This document shows positions 1 to 10,946 of a stretch of 64,000 nt of DNA, in pieces. Under the pieces are notes generated by a model, which did no database searches, had not been told where the DNA came from, and saw nothing but the letters and a program-made list of their open reading frames with translations. The stretch comes from Nigrospora sphaerica. Taxonomy: Eukaryota; Ascomycota; Sordariomycetes; Amphisphaeriales; Apiosporaceae. The position numbers and the translations under genes were made by a program. Numbering within the stretch: position 1 is the first letter of the stretch; each line of letters begins with the position of its first letter. Location of the stretch: NCBI GenBank assembly GCA_018287875.1, contig JAGVVL010000015.1, forward strand, positions 2,294,001 to 2,358,000. Direction: 5' to 3'.

Positions 1-148
1 ATTCGCTTTTCTGCACTTTGTGTGTGAGAATCCATCCTGGATTTTCGCAAATTCGGACCGCGCCCGTCGCTTGCCCCTCAATCAAACAGCCCCCGACTGG
101 AAGCCATCACTACGTCCCGACGTCCCGCGATCGCCTCCACCACCCATC

Positions 149-1509
149 ATGGCCGAGTACGATCTTCTGCCCTCGCTCGTGGGCCACCTCGACCGTCACC
201 TGGTCTTCCCGCTGCTCGACTTCGCCGAGGGCCAGGTGCCCGAGGACGATGACGCCAAGGCGCTCGAGATCACCAAGGCCAAGTACGAGCTGCTCAAGAC
301 GACCAACATGATTGATTTCGTCGGCAAGCTTAAGGCCGACCTGGAGGGCCTGGATGAGCCCCCTGCCGAATTCAACGAGAAGCGCCAGAACGTCCTCAGC
401 CGTCTGGAGCAGTTCGAGCAGGAGACGAGCAAGATCACCGATCTGCTGCAGCGCGAGGAGGTCGTGAACAACCTGCGCAGTGACAAGGTGGCCAACTTGG
501 AGTTCCTCAAGAAGGAGCACGATGTATGTCACGCCCGCTGCCCGCGCGACCGACACGTGGGAGGGCCCCGGTATTGACAAGTTTGGGGGTATAGGTCAGC
601 ATCGACAACGTCAACGCGCTCTACGAGTTTGGACAGTTCCAGTACAGCTGCGGCAACTACGCCGCCGCCTCGGAGCTGCTCTACCAGTTCCGCGTGCTGT
701 CCACCGATAACGACCGCGTGGCCGCTGCCACGTGGGGCAAGCTGGCGTCGGAGATCCTCATCACCAACTGGGAGGGCGCCGTCGAGGAGCTGCAGAAGGT
801 CAAGGAGATGATCGACAGCAAGCTCTTCAACAACCCGCTCGCGCAGCTCAAGAGCCGCGCGTGGCTGGTGCACTGGGCGCTGTTCCCCTTGTTCAACGAG
901 GACTCGACGCGCGACCAGCTGCTGGACCTCTTCTTCAGCCCGCCCTTCATCAACACGATCCAGACGAGCTGCCCCTGGATCCTGCGGTACCTGACGGCGG
1001 CCGTCATCACGGGCCGTGGCCGCACGCGCAACTCGGGCCAGTACCAGAAGCAGCTCAAGGACATCATCCGCATCGTTAAGCAGGAGGCCTACGAGTACAC
1101 GGACCCCGTGACCGACTTCGTGCGGGCCCTCTACGTCGACTTCGACTTTGAGGAGGCGCAGCGCCACCTCACTGTGGCTGACGAGCTCCTGCGCTCCGAC
1201 TTCTTCCTGTTCTCGGCCGCCGACTCGTTCCTCGACGCCGCGCGGTACCTGATCTCGGAGAGCTACTGCAAGATCCACGCGCGCATCGACATTAAGGATC
1301 TGAGCGCGCGCCTGGGCCTCAACCAGGACGAGGGAGAAAAGTGGATTGTCAACCTGATTCGCGACACGCGGGTGGACGCCAAGATTGACTATAAGGAGGG
1401 CACTGTTGTCATGAACCACCCGCCGAGCAGCGTCTACCAGCAGGTCATCGAGCGGACGAAGGGCGGCTTCTTCCGCACCCAGGTGCTGAGCGCCGCTCTG
1501 GCCCGATAG
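149..1509 (+). CDS. INT6: Eukaryotic translation initiation factor 3 subunit e (eIF3e/Int-6)
   Basis: Coding exons 149-523 and 595-1509 give 429 residues, close to other fungal eIF3e proteins. The 71-nt intron (524-594) has a GTATGT donor and an ATAG acceptor, and the join reads [19 protein letters not shown]. The N-terminus [25 protein letters not shown] is the classic eIF3e start. The C-terminal third, including [15 protein letters not shown] and [12 protein letters not shown], is the PCI/winged-helix region that docks the subunit in the eIF3 core. It acts in the cytoplasm on the 40S subunit, recruiting mRNA and scanning complexes. The start at 149 follows a CACCCATC context; an in-frame upstream ATG at 20 would add a low-quality extension and was not chosen. 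Identity rests on extended recognisable family sequence. Confidence 0.95.
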
Positions 1510-1703
1510 GACGGGTCGACGGCCAAGGCGCATTAGGGGGTTTGTAATGAATGAAAGCAGTCCCGAGATGACGCGCGCTTTTCCACGGGACATTTTACCC
1601 AGTCGTAGGGACGACATGCATGCACGGCGTTTGGGGGGGCCGCCAAAGGCCAAAACGGGCGGTAGACTTGTATGGCTAGCATTGCTTTAAGGTATCACGA
1701 AGA

Positions 1704-1760
<57 letters not shown>

Positions 1761-3561
1761 AAGAAGACTACCATGCCACTACCAAGCACTTGCCTCCACA
1801 CTGGCCTGGTGTCGCCGGCAACCAACGACTCTAGTGCCTTTGCTGCCAGCTCATCAACGGCCGCAGAAGCCGGTGGGATCCCCACATGGGTGCTCCGGCA
1901 GTGCACGCTTATCCTCTTCCGCCTCGCCGCCACGTGCTCGGCGTTTTTTGTTCCTTGCTGCTTGTCGTGTTCGTGCTCGCCGGTGCGGCCGGCCGAGACG
2001 GCCGTCCCGCCTCGTCGTGGGGTCGCCAAAGGAGGGAGGGGCGGTTTTGGAGGGGCATTGGGCTCGAATGTGTAGGTACCTAGCTAGAAAAATCATGCCG
2101 AATGGTGGTTGTTGCCTTGGTGAGGGCCGAAGAAAGCCCACGGCACGGTCTCGGGACATAGTAGGCAGCTGGGATAAGGTTTAATAATTGCCTCATCGGA
2201 GTGGCCCCTTGTCGCCCTGGAAAGAGAGGAAATCCGATCATGTACGGCACTTTGCGTACACTAGGGAGGACCTCGCGGGTATACCATACTCATCATCCAT
2301 GCTCGACCCAAGATGCATGCCCTCGCCAACTCTGCCCAGACGAGAACGGGCAAATTACCCCTGGCGGCATGTGGGTAGGCGAGGCCGGCACACGGGCTGT
2401 TAGTCGTGGTGCTACAACTATGTACGTACCAGGTGCACACACCCCCACCCATGCCGGTCGCACAAGCACGGAGGTTGCCGTACGTCTGCGGCGCATGATT
2501 CGCCCACGCCGGGGCTAGGGAGTGGATGCAGGGCTTTTTCCTGGGCTCCGCCTAGCAGACGATGGGGGGCCGTGACGTAGCGGTTGGTAGTGGGCAGAGT
2601 GAAGGGCGTCGTCCGTCCGTCGGCAGGGTCAGCAGGTCGTCATACGGGTGCGAGCGCAGGCCTCGCTTTTTTTTCTCTCTTCTCGCCGTCCACACTGGGA
2701 GCCCCATGGAAGCCCTGAGAACAAAGAAGGGAGGACCCTGGCAAACGGGCGAGCGCGTGGTTGGACCCTGAAATGACTCCCGTACCAGTGTTTCCGCTGT
2801 CAACCAGTGCTGTTCCGGTCTGTTCGTCACGAGGCGGACGCTTTCCATCTCCGTCCCCCTGCGCGAGTCCACCCGCGAGAGGCTCAGGGCGTGCTACTGC
2901 TGCTACACGGTACTGCTGCTGTTCACCCCCCCCATCTCCATATCATCCCCATCCGCCATCTCCATTTCTCGTCGGGTCCGGTGTTTGCGTCCGTTCTCTG
3001 GTGTCCCCTCCATATCCATTTCCGCCAGCGAGCAAATCCCGGGCTCCCAATCTTGGATGCCTGCCCGGACCTCACGGTTGCCCGCTTACCCAGTTGTGCT
3101 GATCGGATCGCTGATCGATCCATGTTGCTTCGTCGCCGAGACTCTTACTAGCATTGCTGGCTCCATCCTTCTTCTTACCATCTACTTGCCTTCCATTGCC
3201 CACCAACCGACTTGTTACTTGCCCGGCTTCCCGTCCTGGACCAACATACACGTACATGGTTACACACGACGGGGTCTTACCAATTCGCATTAATACTGAC
3301 CGGGTCCCTTCTCCCCCCAACCTCTTCTCCAATGCTGGGATCCCAGTGACCTTCGGCCGCCCTCCCTCGCACCACCTCTAGCTTGCCAGTTAGAGAGTCT
3401 TTAGCCCCAGGTTTTAGCCAGCTGCGGCACCACTACTACGGCGTCGTCCCGCACGCACCAGAGAGCCGAGGGAGAGACAGAGGTCGGGGAACCAAGAGAA
3501 GAAAAAGAAACCGAAGAAGAAAAAACCCACAGAGAGAGAGAAAGAGTAAGAAACAGAGACC
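1510..3561. other. Intergenic: eIF3e 3' region and long upstream region of the receiver gene
   Basis: No supportable gene. It holds a (GA)n run at 1708-1755 and T/C-rich stretches around 2660-2690 and 2930-3010. A strongly purine-rich leader lies just before the next start (about 3463-3560). The short open frames lack codon bias or recognisable motifs. Confidence 0.6.
1708..1755. repeat. (GA)n microsatellite
   Basis: About 24 uninterrupted GA units, just after the presumed eIF3e 3' UTR. A length-polymorphic simple repeat; no function is inferred. Confidence 0.95.
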
Positions 3562-4949
3562 ATGACCACCCAGGACGACGGTAACAGCTTCGCCCGGAAC
3601 CCGCTGCTCGCCCACGTCGCCGTCGCCGCCCTCGATGCCATCCTGCATCCGCTGCCGCCGCGCGGCTTCTCCTCCATCGCCATCCCGCTGCCCAGCGCGC
3701 CCTCGGCGCTCTACCTCAACGCCCTGGGCGCCGCGGCCACGCCCGCCGACGCCGACGCCGACGAATTGGACGAGCCCCTCCCGCAGCAGCCGCCGTCCCG
3801 CGCGACGTCATCGTCGTCCCTGCGCCGCCGTTTTCAGCTAGCCGCTCCGCCCGAACCCAAAGGCGCTTACACAATTCTTTGCGTCGACGCGAGCCGCGTC
3901 CAGCGAACCGTAGGTGCTCCTTGCTCGCCTTTCCCCCTGTCATTTCTCTTTTTTCTTTTTCTTTCTTTCTTTTTTTGCATTCTTGTGTTTTTACTACTTC
4001 GCTTTCTTTTGGCTTTCCGCCCCCAGATGATTGTGAGTCGCCGTTGGCTAATCACGCGCGCTCTAGGCCGTGAGCAAGGTGTGTCAGAAATGGGGCCAAC
4101 CCTGCGATGTCGTGTCCAGCGGTCAGGAGGCCGTCAACATGTACAAACTAAATCCGGAAAAGTATCGCTGCATTCTGATGGGTAAGCCGACCCGTGTTGG
4201 ATTCGGGGGCGCGCGCTCGGCGTGAGGGTTTCTGGTCGCATCAATTCGGGGGACGTACCCAATGGCGATGGGAGCCACACAGCTTTTGCCGACGAGCCCC
4301 CCCCCCAAGTCCACCAACCACTCCGCGCTACAGCGTTGGCAGGCTAACGCGTTTTCCAGACACCGATCTGCCCGGTCCCGTTGACAGTCTCACCGCCGTC
4401 CGGCAAATTCGCACCTTTGAGGAAGCCGCATCACAGCGCGCATTACGTCACGGTGCCGAGGACAACACGCCCCACGACCAGAGCGGGGAGGGTCGGGAAG
4501 CCGAGCACCCCAAGGCGACAGAGCCGGCACCAGAGCCCAGACGGACCGCGTCGGACCCCCCGGGCTCGGCGATTCCCAAGGTGGACCCGGCCATGGGGCG
4601 TGTCCGGAGTGCGTCGGAGGCAGCGGCCCCGGAGGCCGGCGCCGCGGCGCCGCGGCCGGCCAAGCCCTTCCGCCGCGCCGTGGTCATCGCCGTCGAGCCC
4701 GTCCTGCCCACGGGCCCGGGCGTTCAGCGCCGGTACGGGGACCTGGGCTTCGACCTCGTCTTCCAGAAGCCCATCCACATGCACATGATGGTCAACCTCC
4801 TCTTCGGCGGCCCCGCCACCAACGTGGTGAGCCAGTACGGCGGCGTCGACGACGAGGCCCTCGTCGAGGCCGGCTACCCCCTGCAGCTGCGCCCCAAGCT
4901 TCCAATGCGCGATCGCGACGCCCGGGACATTGTCGCCGGCCTCATCTAA
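3562..4949 (+). CDS. Atypical response-regulator receiver-domain protein
   Basis: Exons 3562-3909, 4067-4181 and 4360-4949 give 350 residues. Intron 1 (157 nt) uses GTAGGT and CTAG with a CTAAT branch site; intron 2 (178 nt) uses GTAAGC and CCAG. After a low-complexity N-terminus, a CheY-like fold starts at TILCVDASRVQRT. D109 fits the first position of the usual acidic pair, but the second is Ala110. D155 in CILMDTDLPGP fits the phosphoacceptor, 46 residues after D109. About 85 residues rich in Pro, Ala and Arg separate helix 3 from strand 4 (VVIAVEP, near 262). K291 in FQKPI is the conserved lysine. There is no kinase, HPt or DNA-binding domain, so it may be a phosphorelay-derived regulator of the Srr1 kind; that is inference. 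Intron 1 was placed by the receiver spacing from Asp to Gly (18 positions). Confidence 0.8.
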
Positions 4950-5436
4950 TCCCACCGTGTCGGCCTCGCCTAATTAATCTCTCAGCGCCGCGGGCCGAGG
5001 ACCCGGGGGCTTTTCGAAGCGAGCGAATGGAGGCGGGTCGCATCCATAACTTCCACCGGGCGACCCGTATTACGATAACTGTGTACTTACTATATTGCCC
5101 TCGCGGGTGCTACCATTGCATTGCGACGGCGTTTGCTTTTTGATATTTTCTGGGCTGCACGGGGGCAAGGGCAGCAAGCCCCATAACGGTAGCTTCCACA
5201 GACCCCCCAAAGGGCGCGCGGAGGACCAAGGACTCGAAAGGCGCAGGAATGGGCGTTTATTGGTTTTCGCATTAGATACCTCATCATGATGGCACAAGCT
5301 CTCATGCACGCGTGCGTATATGATTCTAGTAACATTAGGGTTCCGAACATAGTGGCACATACTCCCTCCTCGTCCGTCTCCGTCAAGCTTGCTGTGTATA
5401 GGTACTGGGGCGGGAGAAGGAAGCACGCTACTTGGG
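4950..5436. other. Convergent intergenic region
   Basis: Lies between the 3' ends of the receiver gene (plus) and the monooxygenase gene (minus). It should hold both 3' UTRs and polyadenylation regions. No coding sequence or repeat was recognised. Confidence 0.6.
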
Positions 5437-7471
5437 CTACGCGCTATCGTACGTCGTCAACCCCTCCTCGAGGGCCTTGATCTGGAGGGCGAGGAAGCGG
5501 CCGTAATACCGACAGAGGGCCAGGTTGCCGCCCATGAACCAGAAGCCCGGGTGGCCGCTCCGGCGCCACAGGGTCTGCCACTCGCCTTCGTCGTCAAAGC
5601 CCCAGACATCGCGGGCGCGGTCGGCGACGGCGTCGCCGAAGATCTCGCGAGTCTGGGTGCGCATGTTCTGATAGCCCGTGGCGAAGACGATTTCGTCGGC
5701 GGGGAGGTGGACGCCGTCGGCGAAGCGCAGGCCGTCGGGTGCCACCTCGGCGATCTCGCAACCCTGCTTGAGGCGGATGCGGCCTTCGGCGAGGAGGCGG
5801 CTGCAGCCAACGTCGATATAGTAGCCGCCGCCACGCTGGAAGTACTTGTAGAAAAGACCGGCGCGGTCCGGGCCCGTGTCGAGGCGGAAGCCGGCGCGCG
5901 TCAGCCCTTCAAGCGTCGCCGCGTCGTGTGCGCACATGGCCGCCGTCGCCTCCACCTGCATCCGCTTGTGCACCCGCCGCGGCAGGCTCCACAGCAGCAG
6001 ATCGGCGTCATCGACCGGCGGCTTACCCTCGGCGTACAGCGGCCCCAGCGCGATGTCCGTGATGGACTCGGACGACACCACGCACGTCGAGCTGCGCTGC
6101 ACCATCGTGACTTCGTACCCGTGGTCGTACAGATCCTGAGCGACTACGCAGCCCGGCCATCAGCACTGGTGTGGCTCTCGCTAGGTCCGGACGGGATATG
6201 TCCAGGGGCTCATCACTTACTATCATGGCCGGAGTTGCACGACCCCACCACGATGGCGCGTTTGCCCTCCGAGTTAGGCTGTGCGCCCGGGAATTCGGAA
6301 CTGTGGCACAGGCGGCCTTGGAAGCTGTCCATGCCCTTGACGGTCGGGAAGTTCTTTTTCCCCGAGTGGCCGGTGGCCTGGATGATGTGGTGGGGGTGGA
6401 AGGTCCGCGTTTCCTTGGCGTCGCCGACCTGGCGCTCCACCGTAATGGTCCACTGCTGGGCGCCGTCGTCCCAGGCGGCCGCCGTTATGGTGGTCTGCGT
6501 CCAAACATTGAGTTCCAGCAGCTTGACGTACGCCTCGAAGAACTCGGCCAGCTTGTCCTTGGGCGTGAAGACGGGCCAGTGCGCGGGGAACGCGAGGTAA
6601 GGCATGTGGTCGAACCAGACGGGGTCGTGGAGGATCAGCTGGCGGTACCGCGAGCGCCAGTTGTCCCCCACGCGGGCCTCCCGGTCGATAACGAGCGTCT
6701 CGACGTTGAGCATCTTGAGCCGCGCAGCCGCCGCCAAGCCGCCCTGCCCGGCGCCTGGTTTAAGGGGGGGGTCAGTCCGGTCTGCCAGGCTGCGGGGAAA
6801 GGGGGAGGCACGGTACCGATGATCAGTACGGCGGGCTCAGAGGCCTCGAAGTTGGCGTCCGAGACCCTGGCCTCCTGCCAGTTCTTGGTGCCGTTGTCTC
6901 CTCGGTGCTCGTGACCCATGGGCCGGCGGGGCCCGCACGGCTCCTCGAAGCCGGTGAGCTCCTGCAGTGCCGTGTACACGCCAAAGGCCTTCCATTGGCC
7001 ATCAACATAAATCAACCGCACAATGCCCTGGCCGGTGCCGACTTTGGTGACGATGCCGATGGCGAAGGCGACGCACTGGGAGCGGCCCTCCGCATCCAGG
7101 GGCGACACGCCGGGGGCAAAGTACGGCTTGGAATCTTCGATGGCGATCTTCTGCAGGTTCTCCCCGTGGCTGGCCAGGTACTTCTGGATCTTGGCCGGGC
7201 CCTCGAGGCTCCGGAGGTCCCACGACAGCGCCAGGTGGTCGCGCCAGCAGCCCGTCTCGGCGAACAGGTTGGCAATGCCATGGTAGTCCCGGCCGTCGAG
7301 ACGGCGGTTGAGCGTCTCGGTAAACTCGACAGCAACCTGCTTCGGGTCGAACGAGGCGGGAAAGGCCGTCTCGGGCAGCTCGGCCGGGGGGATGTTGACG
7401 GAGCCCGACTGGATGCGGTTGTCGGCGGGGGGCACGACCAAGGCGCCGTTGGTTCCGTGGGTTGCCGCCAT
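5437..7471 (-). CDS. Flavin-containing monooxygenase with N-terminal NTF2-like region
   Basis: Minus-strand exons 7471-6817, 6754-6221 and 6143-5437 give 631 residues. Introns are 62 nt (6816-6755, GTACCG donor) and 77 nt (6220-6144, GTAAGT donor, GTAG acceptor). Residues about 40-180 look like an NTF2/SnoaL-type alpha+beta domain (GIANLFAETGCWRDHLALSW). The FAD site IIGAGQGGLAAA begins near residue 217 and is restored exactly by splicing intron 1. The second dinucleotide motif is VVGSCNSGHDIAQDL, joined across intron 2, and FATGYQN marks the C-terminal part. This resembles the fungal YUCCA-like/group B monooxygenases that use NADPH and O2 to oxygenate a small substrate. The substrate is unknown and no biosynthetic cluster surrounds it. 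Likely cytosolic: no signal peptide is seen. Confidence 0.88.
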
Positions 7472-8836
7472 GGCTCACTGCTCGTCAGGAGTATGAGTAG
7501 CAAGGAAGCAGAATAGGGTTGGGACCAGGAAGGTCGTATTCGAGTAGATGCGAGCATAAGAGGGCACAGGCGGCGGCTGGGGCTAATATGTGAAGACGCA
7601 AAGGCGGAACTCCTCAAGACGACTTCTCCGCACTCGCCCTGTCCGACGGGCTGGCGCGAACCAGTGCAGGTTCCATAGGAGGTGCAACGAATTGCCGGAG
7701 ACAAAAAGCAAATGGATGTGTAACGGAACCCCTCGGGTTACTCAATCTGGGTTTCCTATGCGGGGATCTTGGCCCTTCGTCGGAATACATACTTGCGGCC
7801 ACTACGGGCTACTCTTACACAGTCACTAGCAGTCGAGTAACCCAGGCAGAGCTGGGTCAGTCGCTTGTAGTACTCACTACATGAGGGGCATGTACCTTTT
7901 AGTTGCAACGGGACCCTGGAAGTGGAGAGGGAAGGCGGGCAAGGGCGGGCGGGGTTTTATGGAGAAAGGAGTGGGGGCGGGAACGACCCGACTGCCTAAG
8001 GTTCTGTAATGTGGATGGGCTCGACTGGCTCGACTGGCAAGACCTCCGCGGGCCACCAACGAAGAATGTGTACCGGGTGGTGTGATTGATGGATACGGAT
8101 ACCACTAGGGAACTGGTCCTCCGAGAACGGAACCGGTCCGCAGCGGTGTCCTGTAAGATGACGGGGCGCCGCGGGGTTTCTTTCGCACGAGCGGGAGGGG
8201 TGAAAGTGTCGGTCATACTACATACTAGTTACGTACCTATCCAGGTTGACAGACCCCGCGATGCCGGGGTGCTCAACTCAATCGTTCCAGCTCGTCAGGA
8301 TCGCTTCGCTCCATGGAGCACCGCATTGACATGCGGGTATAGAGTTTAAAAAATTACAATATGCGTACCCCTCTCAAAAGCCAAGCATTGAATCCATCCC
8401 GCGACCTGCCGAACGGTCCGCTGTTAATTGGTAATTCGCCCTGTACGGGAGCTACGGAAGAATCCGCGACACCTCGATAGCTCCAACCTCGTAGCTCCGT
8501 ATTTCGCAACGACCAAGCATGCGAGCATGAACCCCATGAGCTGGGCCGTCATCCATGCCGTCTGTTCCTGGGGACTGTGGAAAGCTACACCTTGTCTAGG
8601 TAGCTCTTGCTTTCGCCGGAAATTGCCAAACGTTGACCATCGTCGGGGCTCGGACACAAAGTATGTGGCTGCGCGGGGTAGGCGCAGGTGGACGCCGGTT
8701 TACACATTTGGCAGCTTCGCCATCGAGGACAGGGCGCATGAAACCTTTGTCCCTACAAACTACCGTCGACTATTTCCCTTTATTCGCCCACAACCGTAGA
8801 GTGTATCGCCAAGTCCACTCCGAGCCGGCGCCCTTC
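7472..8836. other. Divergent intergenic region between monooxygenase and AhpD-like gene
   Basis: About 1.36 kb between the starts of two divergently transcribed genes, so it holds both promoters. No open frame here has recognisable motifs or clear codon bias, and I see no repeat. Confidence 0.55.
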
Positions 8837-9670
8837 ATGGATCCGGCACCGTCCTCGGCTGCGCAGCCCGCTGCAGACGCCGCGCTCGCCGACTTGTTTG
8901 CCACCATTGAGAAGAACTTCCAGACCACCAGCCTGGGCGAGGAGCGCTGGTACATACTCGCCATCGCATGCCTGGCCACCGGACCGGACCCCGAGAGTGC
9001 GTCGCAGCTGTACCTTCACCTCATCCGCCAGTCCCCGTACAGCACGAGCACCGCACGCCAGGCCCTAGTCCGGCGGCTGCGCGAGGCCCTTGTCAAGTCC
9101 ATCTGCATCATCGGCGTCTGTAAGCCCATCGAAGCCATCCTCGCCATTAGCCAGGTCGAGCGAGAGGAGGACCGTGACTACACATGCACGCGGGACAACT
9201 GTAAGCCACCTTCGGCCTCCCCGACCATGTTTGAGCAGGCCAAACGTGTCTGGCGGCCTCCGATAAAACCGGCATTAACTCCTAGCGACGTAGGGCAGTG
9301 CGACCGGGCCAACCTCGATCGGGGCATGGAGTGGTACCGCAAAGTGTATACGCGCAACGCGAACGACACGATGGGCCTGTTCGACGCCCACAAGGACTTT
9401 GCCTGGATCTCGTCCCGCATCACGTACGGTCTGTACCTCAGCGACCGCCAGGTGCTGGACGACCTCGATACCGAGCTGGTCGTCTTGGCCGCCATCATGT
9501 CCCAGAACCTGCCGCTCGAGACGCGGTGGCACATCTGCGGCACCCGACGTATCGGGGTGTCCAAGGCCGACACGCAGACGCTCTGGGAGACGATCAAACT
9601 GGTCGCGGCCCATTTCAGTGTCAGCCTGCATAAGGTTCCAACCGTAAACGACGTGGAGCCGGATGTCTGA
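8837..9670 (+). CDS. AhpD/carboxymuconolactone decarboxylase-like protein
   Basis: Exons 8837-9200 and 9294-9670 give 246 residues. The 93-nt intron has a GTAAGCC donor and an ACGTAG acceptor. It is a multiple of three and lacks stops, so the unspliced frame also stays open; splicing gives RDN-WQCDRANLDRGMEWYRKVY, which fits the fungal family. The all-helical protein carries two CMD-like halves. The more conserved one ends with TYGLYLSDRQVLDDLDTELVVLAAIM, then ETRWHICGTRRIG and a terminal VEPDV. The CxxC redox pair of bacterial AhpD is absent, so peroxidase-type activity is not supported. The role is unknown; it may sit in secondary or aromatic metabolism by family analogy only. The start was chosen at the ATG where family-like sequence begins, although the frame stays open further upstream. 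Confidence 0.75.
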   Translation: MDPAPSSAAQPAADAALADLFATIEKNFQTTSLGEERWYILAIACLATGPDPESASQLYLHLIRQSPYSTSTARQALVRRLREALVKSICIIGVCKPIEAILAISQVEREEDRDYTCTRDNCKPPSASPTMFEQAKRVWRPPIKPALTPSDVGQCDRANLDRGMEWYRKVYTRNANDTMGLFDAHKDFAWISSRITYGLYLSDRQVLDDLDTELVVLAAIMSQNLPLETRWHICGTRRIGVSKADTQTLWETIKLVAAHFSVSLHKVPTVNDVEPDV

Positions 9671-10865
9671 CGGTAGAGTGCCGCCCTGATCAATACCATG
9701 CTCGGAGGAAAGGGGCAATTTGCTACTGGCGCTGTCTCCTGATTGTCGCCGCCCTCTCGTCTGGTTTGTAGCTGAAGAAGTACCTCAAAAGTTTCCAAAA
9801 GATATCCAACCATGGGTCTCCGTACTTCTGGATGAAAGACAAGGCTGGGAAAGGAAAGAAGGGAAATCAAGAGGCAGTGGACATGTCGAAAAGCCTGGCC
9901 TCAAGTGCGATAACCAATCCATGACGGAAGAAACCTGGGCCGTCTACCGCTCAGTGGCCGTATCATAGACTTGAGAATCGTGCAATTTCCTAGGATGCCA
10001 TATACTACTGGGGGCTATCGCGTTCGGCATCCGGCGGCGCAGCATACCCAACTGTTCGGGCTTCTCACAAAAATCGTGATTATGCCCGATTCACAAAAAG
10101 CCCCGGAACTTTTGTGTGAACCAGCGCATAGGTCCTTTGAATGGGGGCAAGAAACGTCAAGCACCTCTCCTTCCGGCACGTACGTGCGTTGTTGCCCCTA
10201 TTTGGATCAGGTGCCGGGCACGAAGACACGGTCGCTGGCTGGCCAGTAAACGGGTTCAGAAGACTCTAGGACCTACCAGTGAGCAGAACATACATGGTGC
10301 TGGGATCATCTATCACTCCATGGGCGGGCCCCGAATGACCAAACTTTCTTGCAGGTTGAAAGAACCTGGAAATTATACCGCGCGGCAGTGAAAGCAATCT
10401 CGGTAATGCTCCAGTCAGTCCAAGGAAGTACGCACACCTGTATCTTTGCTAGGTATTTTGGGGCTAGGCACCTGTTCATGAAAACGGTACTGGGAGGTAA
10501 GACCATCATATGTGTAAGTGCCTCTTCCAGAAAAAAACAATAACTCGTTGCTACGTACCGGCAGGGGCACTACCACTAATCGATAAAGTGTCGACCTGCA
10601 GCTTCCAAGCCACAGATACCCCCCCCCCCACCTGCCCCAATCAGCCAATCCACCCACCCACCCCAGTCCTGGTCAACAAATCCCTGCTTACGCGCCCCGT
10701 GCCCCCAACTGCAATCCATGAAGCGGACGGGCAAGTCGCGACGAAAATAATCCAGCGAATTTCAACCGGCTTCGCCGACGAAAAGCCGTCCTTTAGCCAG
10801 CGCCCGCCAGCCAGCTCGCCCAGCCCAGCCCAGCCCAGCCCAACCAGAACGCGGGCTCCCCCGGC
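9671..10865. other. Intergenic: upstream region of the Zn2Cys6 gene
   Basis: About 1.2 kb with no supportable gene. The 3' part is C-rich (10620-10670) with a short tandem CCCAG run at 10823-10841, immediately before the next start. Confidence 0.55.
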
Positions 10866-10915
10866 ATGGACGACGCCAGCACGTCGGCGGCCTATGCGGA
10901 AGAGGCCGAACACGC

Positions 10916-10946
<31 letters not shown>

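Noticed and set aside
529..1653. Minus-strand open frame opposite eIF3e
   Set aside because: Antisense shadow of a strongly conserved gene.
4027..4032. A possible 6-nt exon (ATGATT) between two introns in the receiver gene
   Set aside because: It would need a 34-nt second intron, too short for fungi, and it breaks the receiver spacing from Asp to Gly. A single 157-nt intron with a CTAAT branch fits better.
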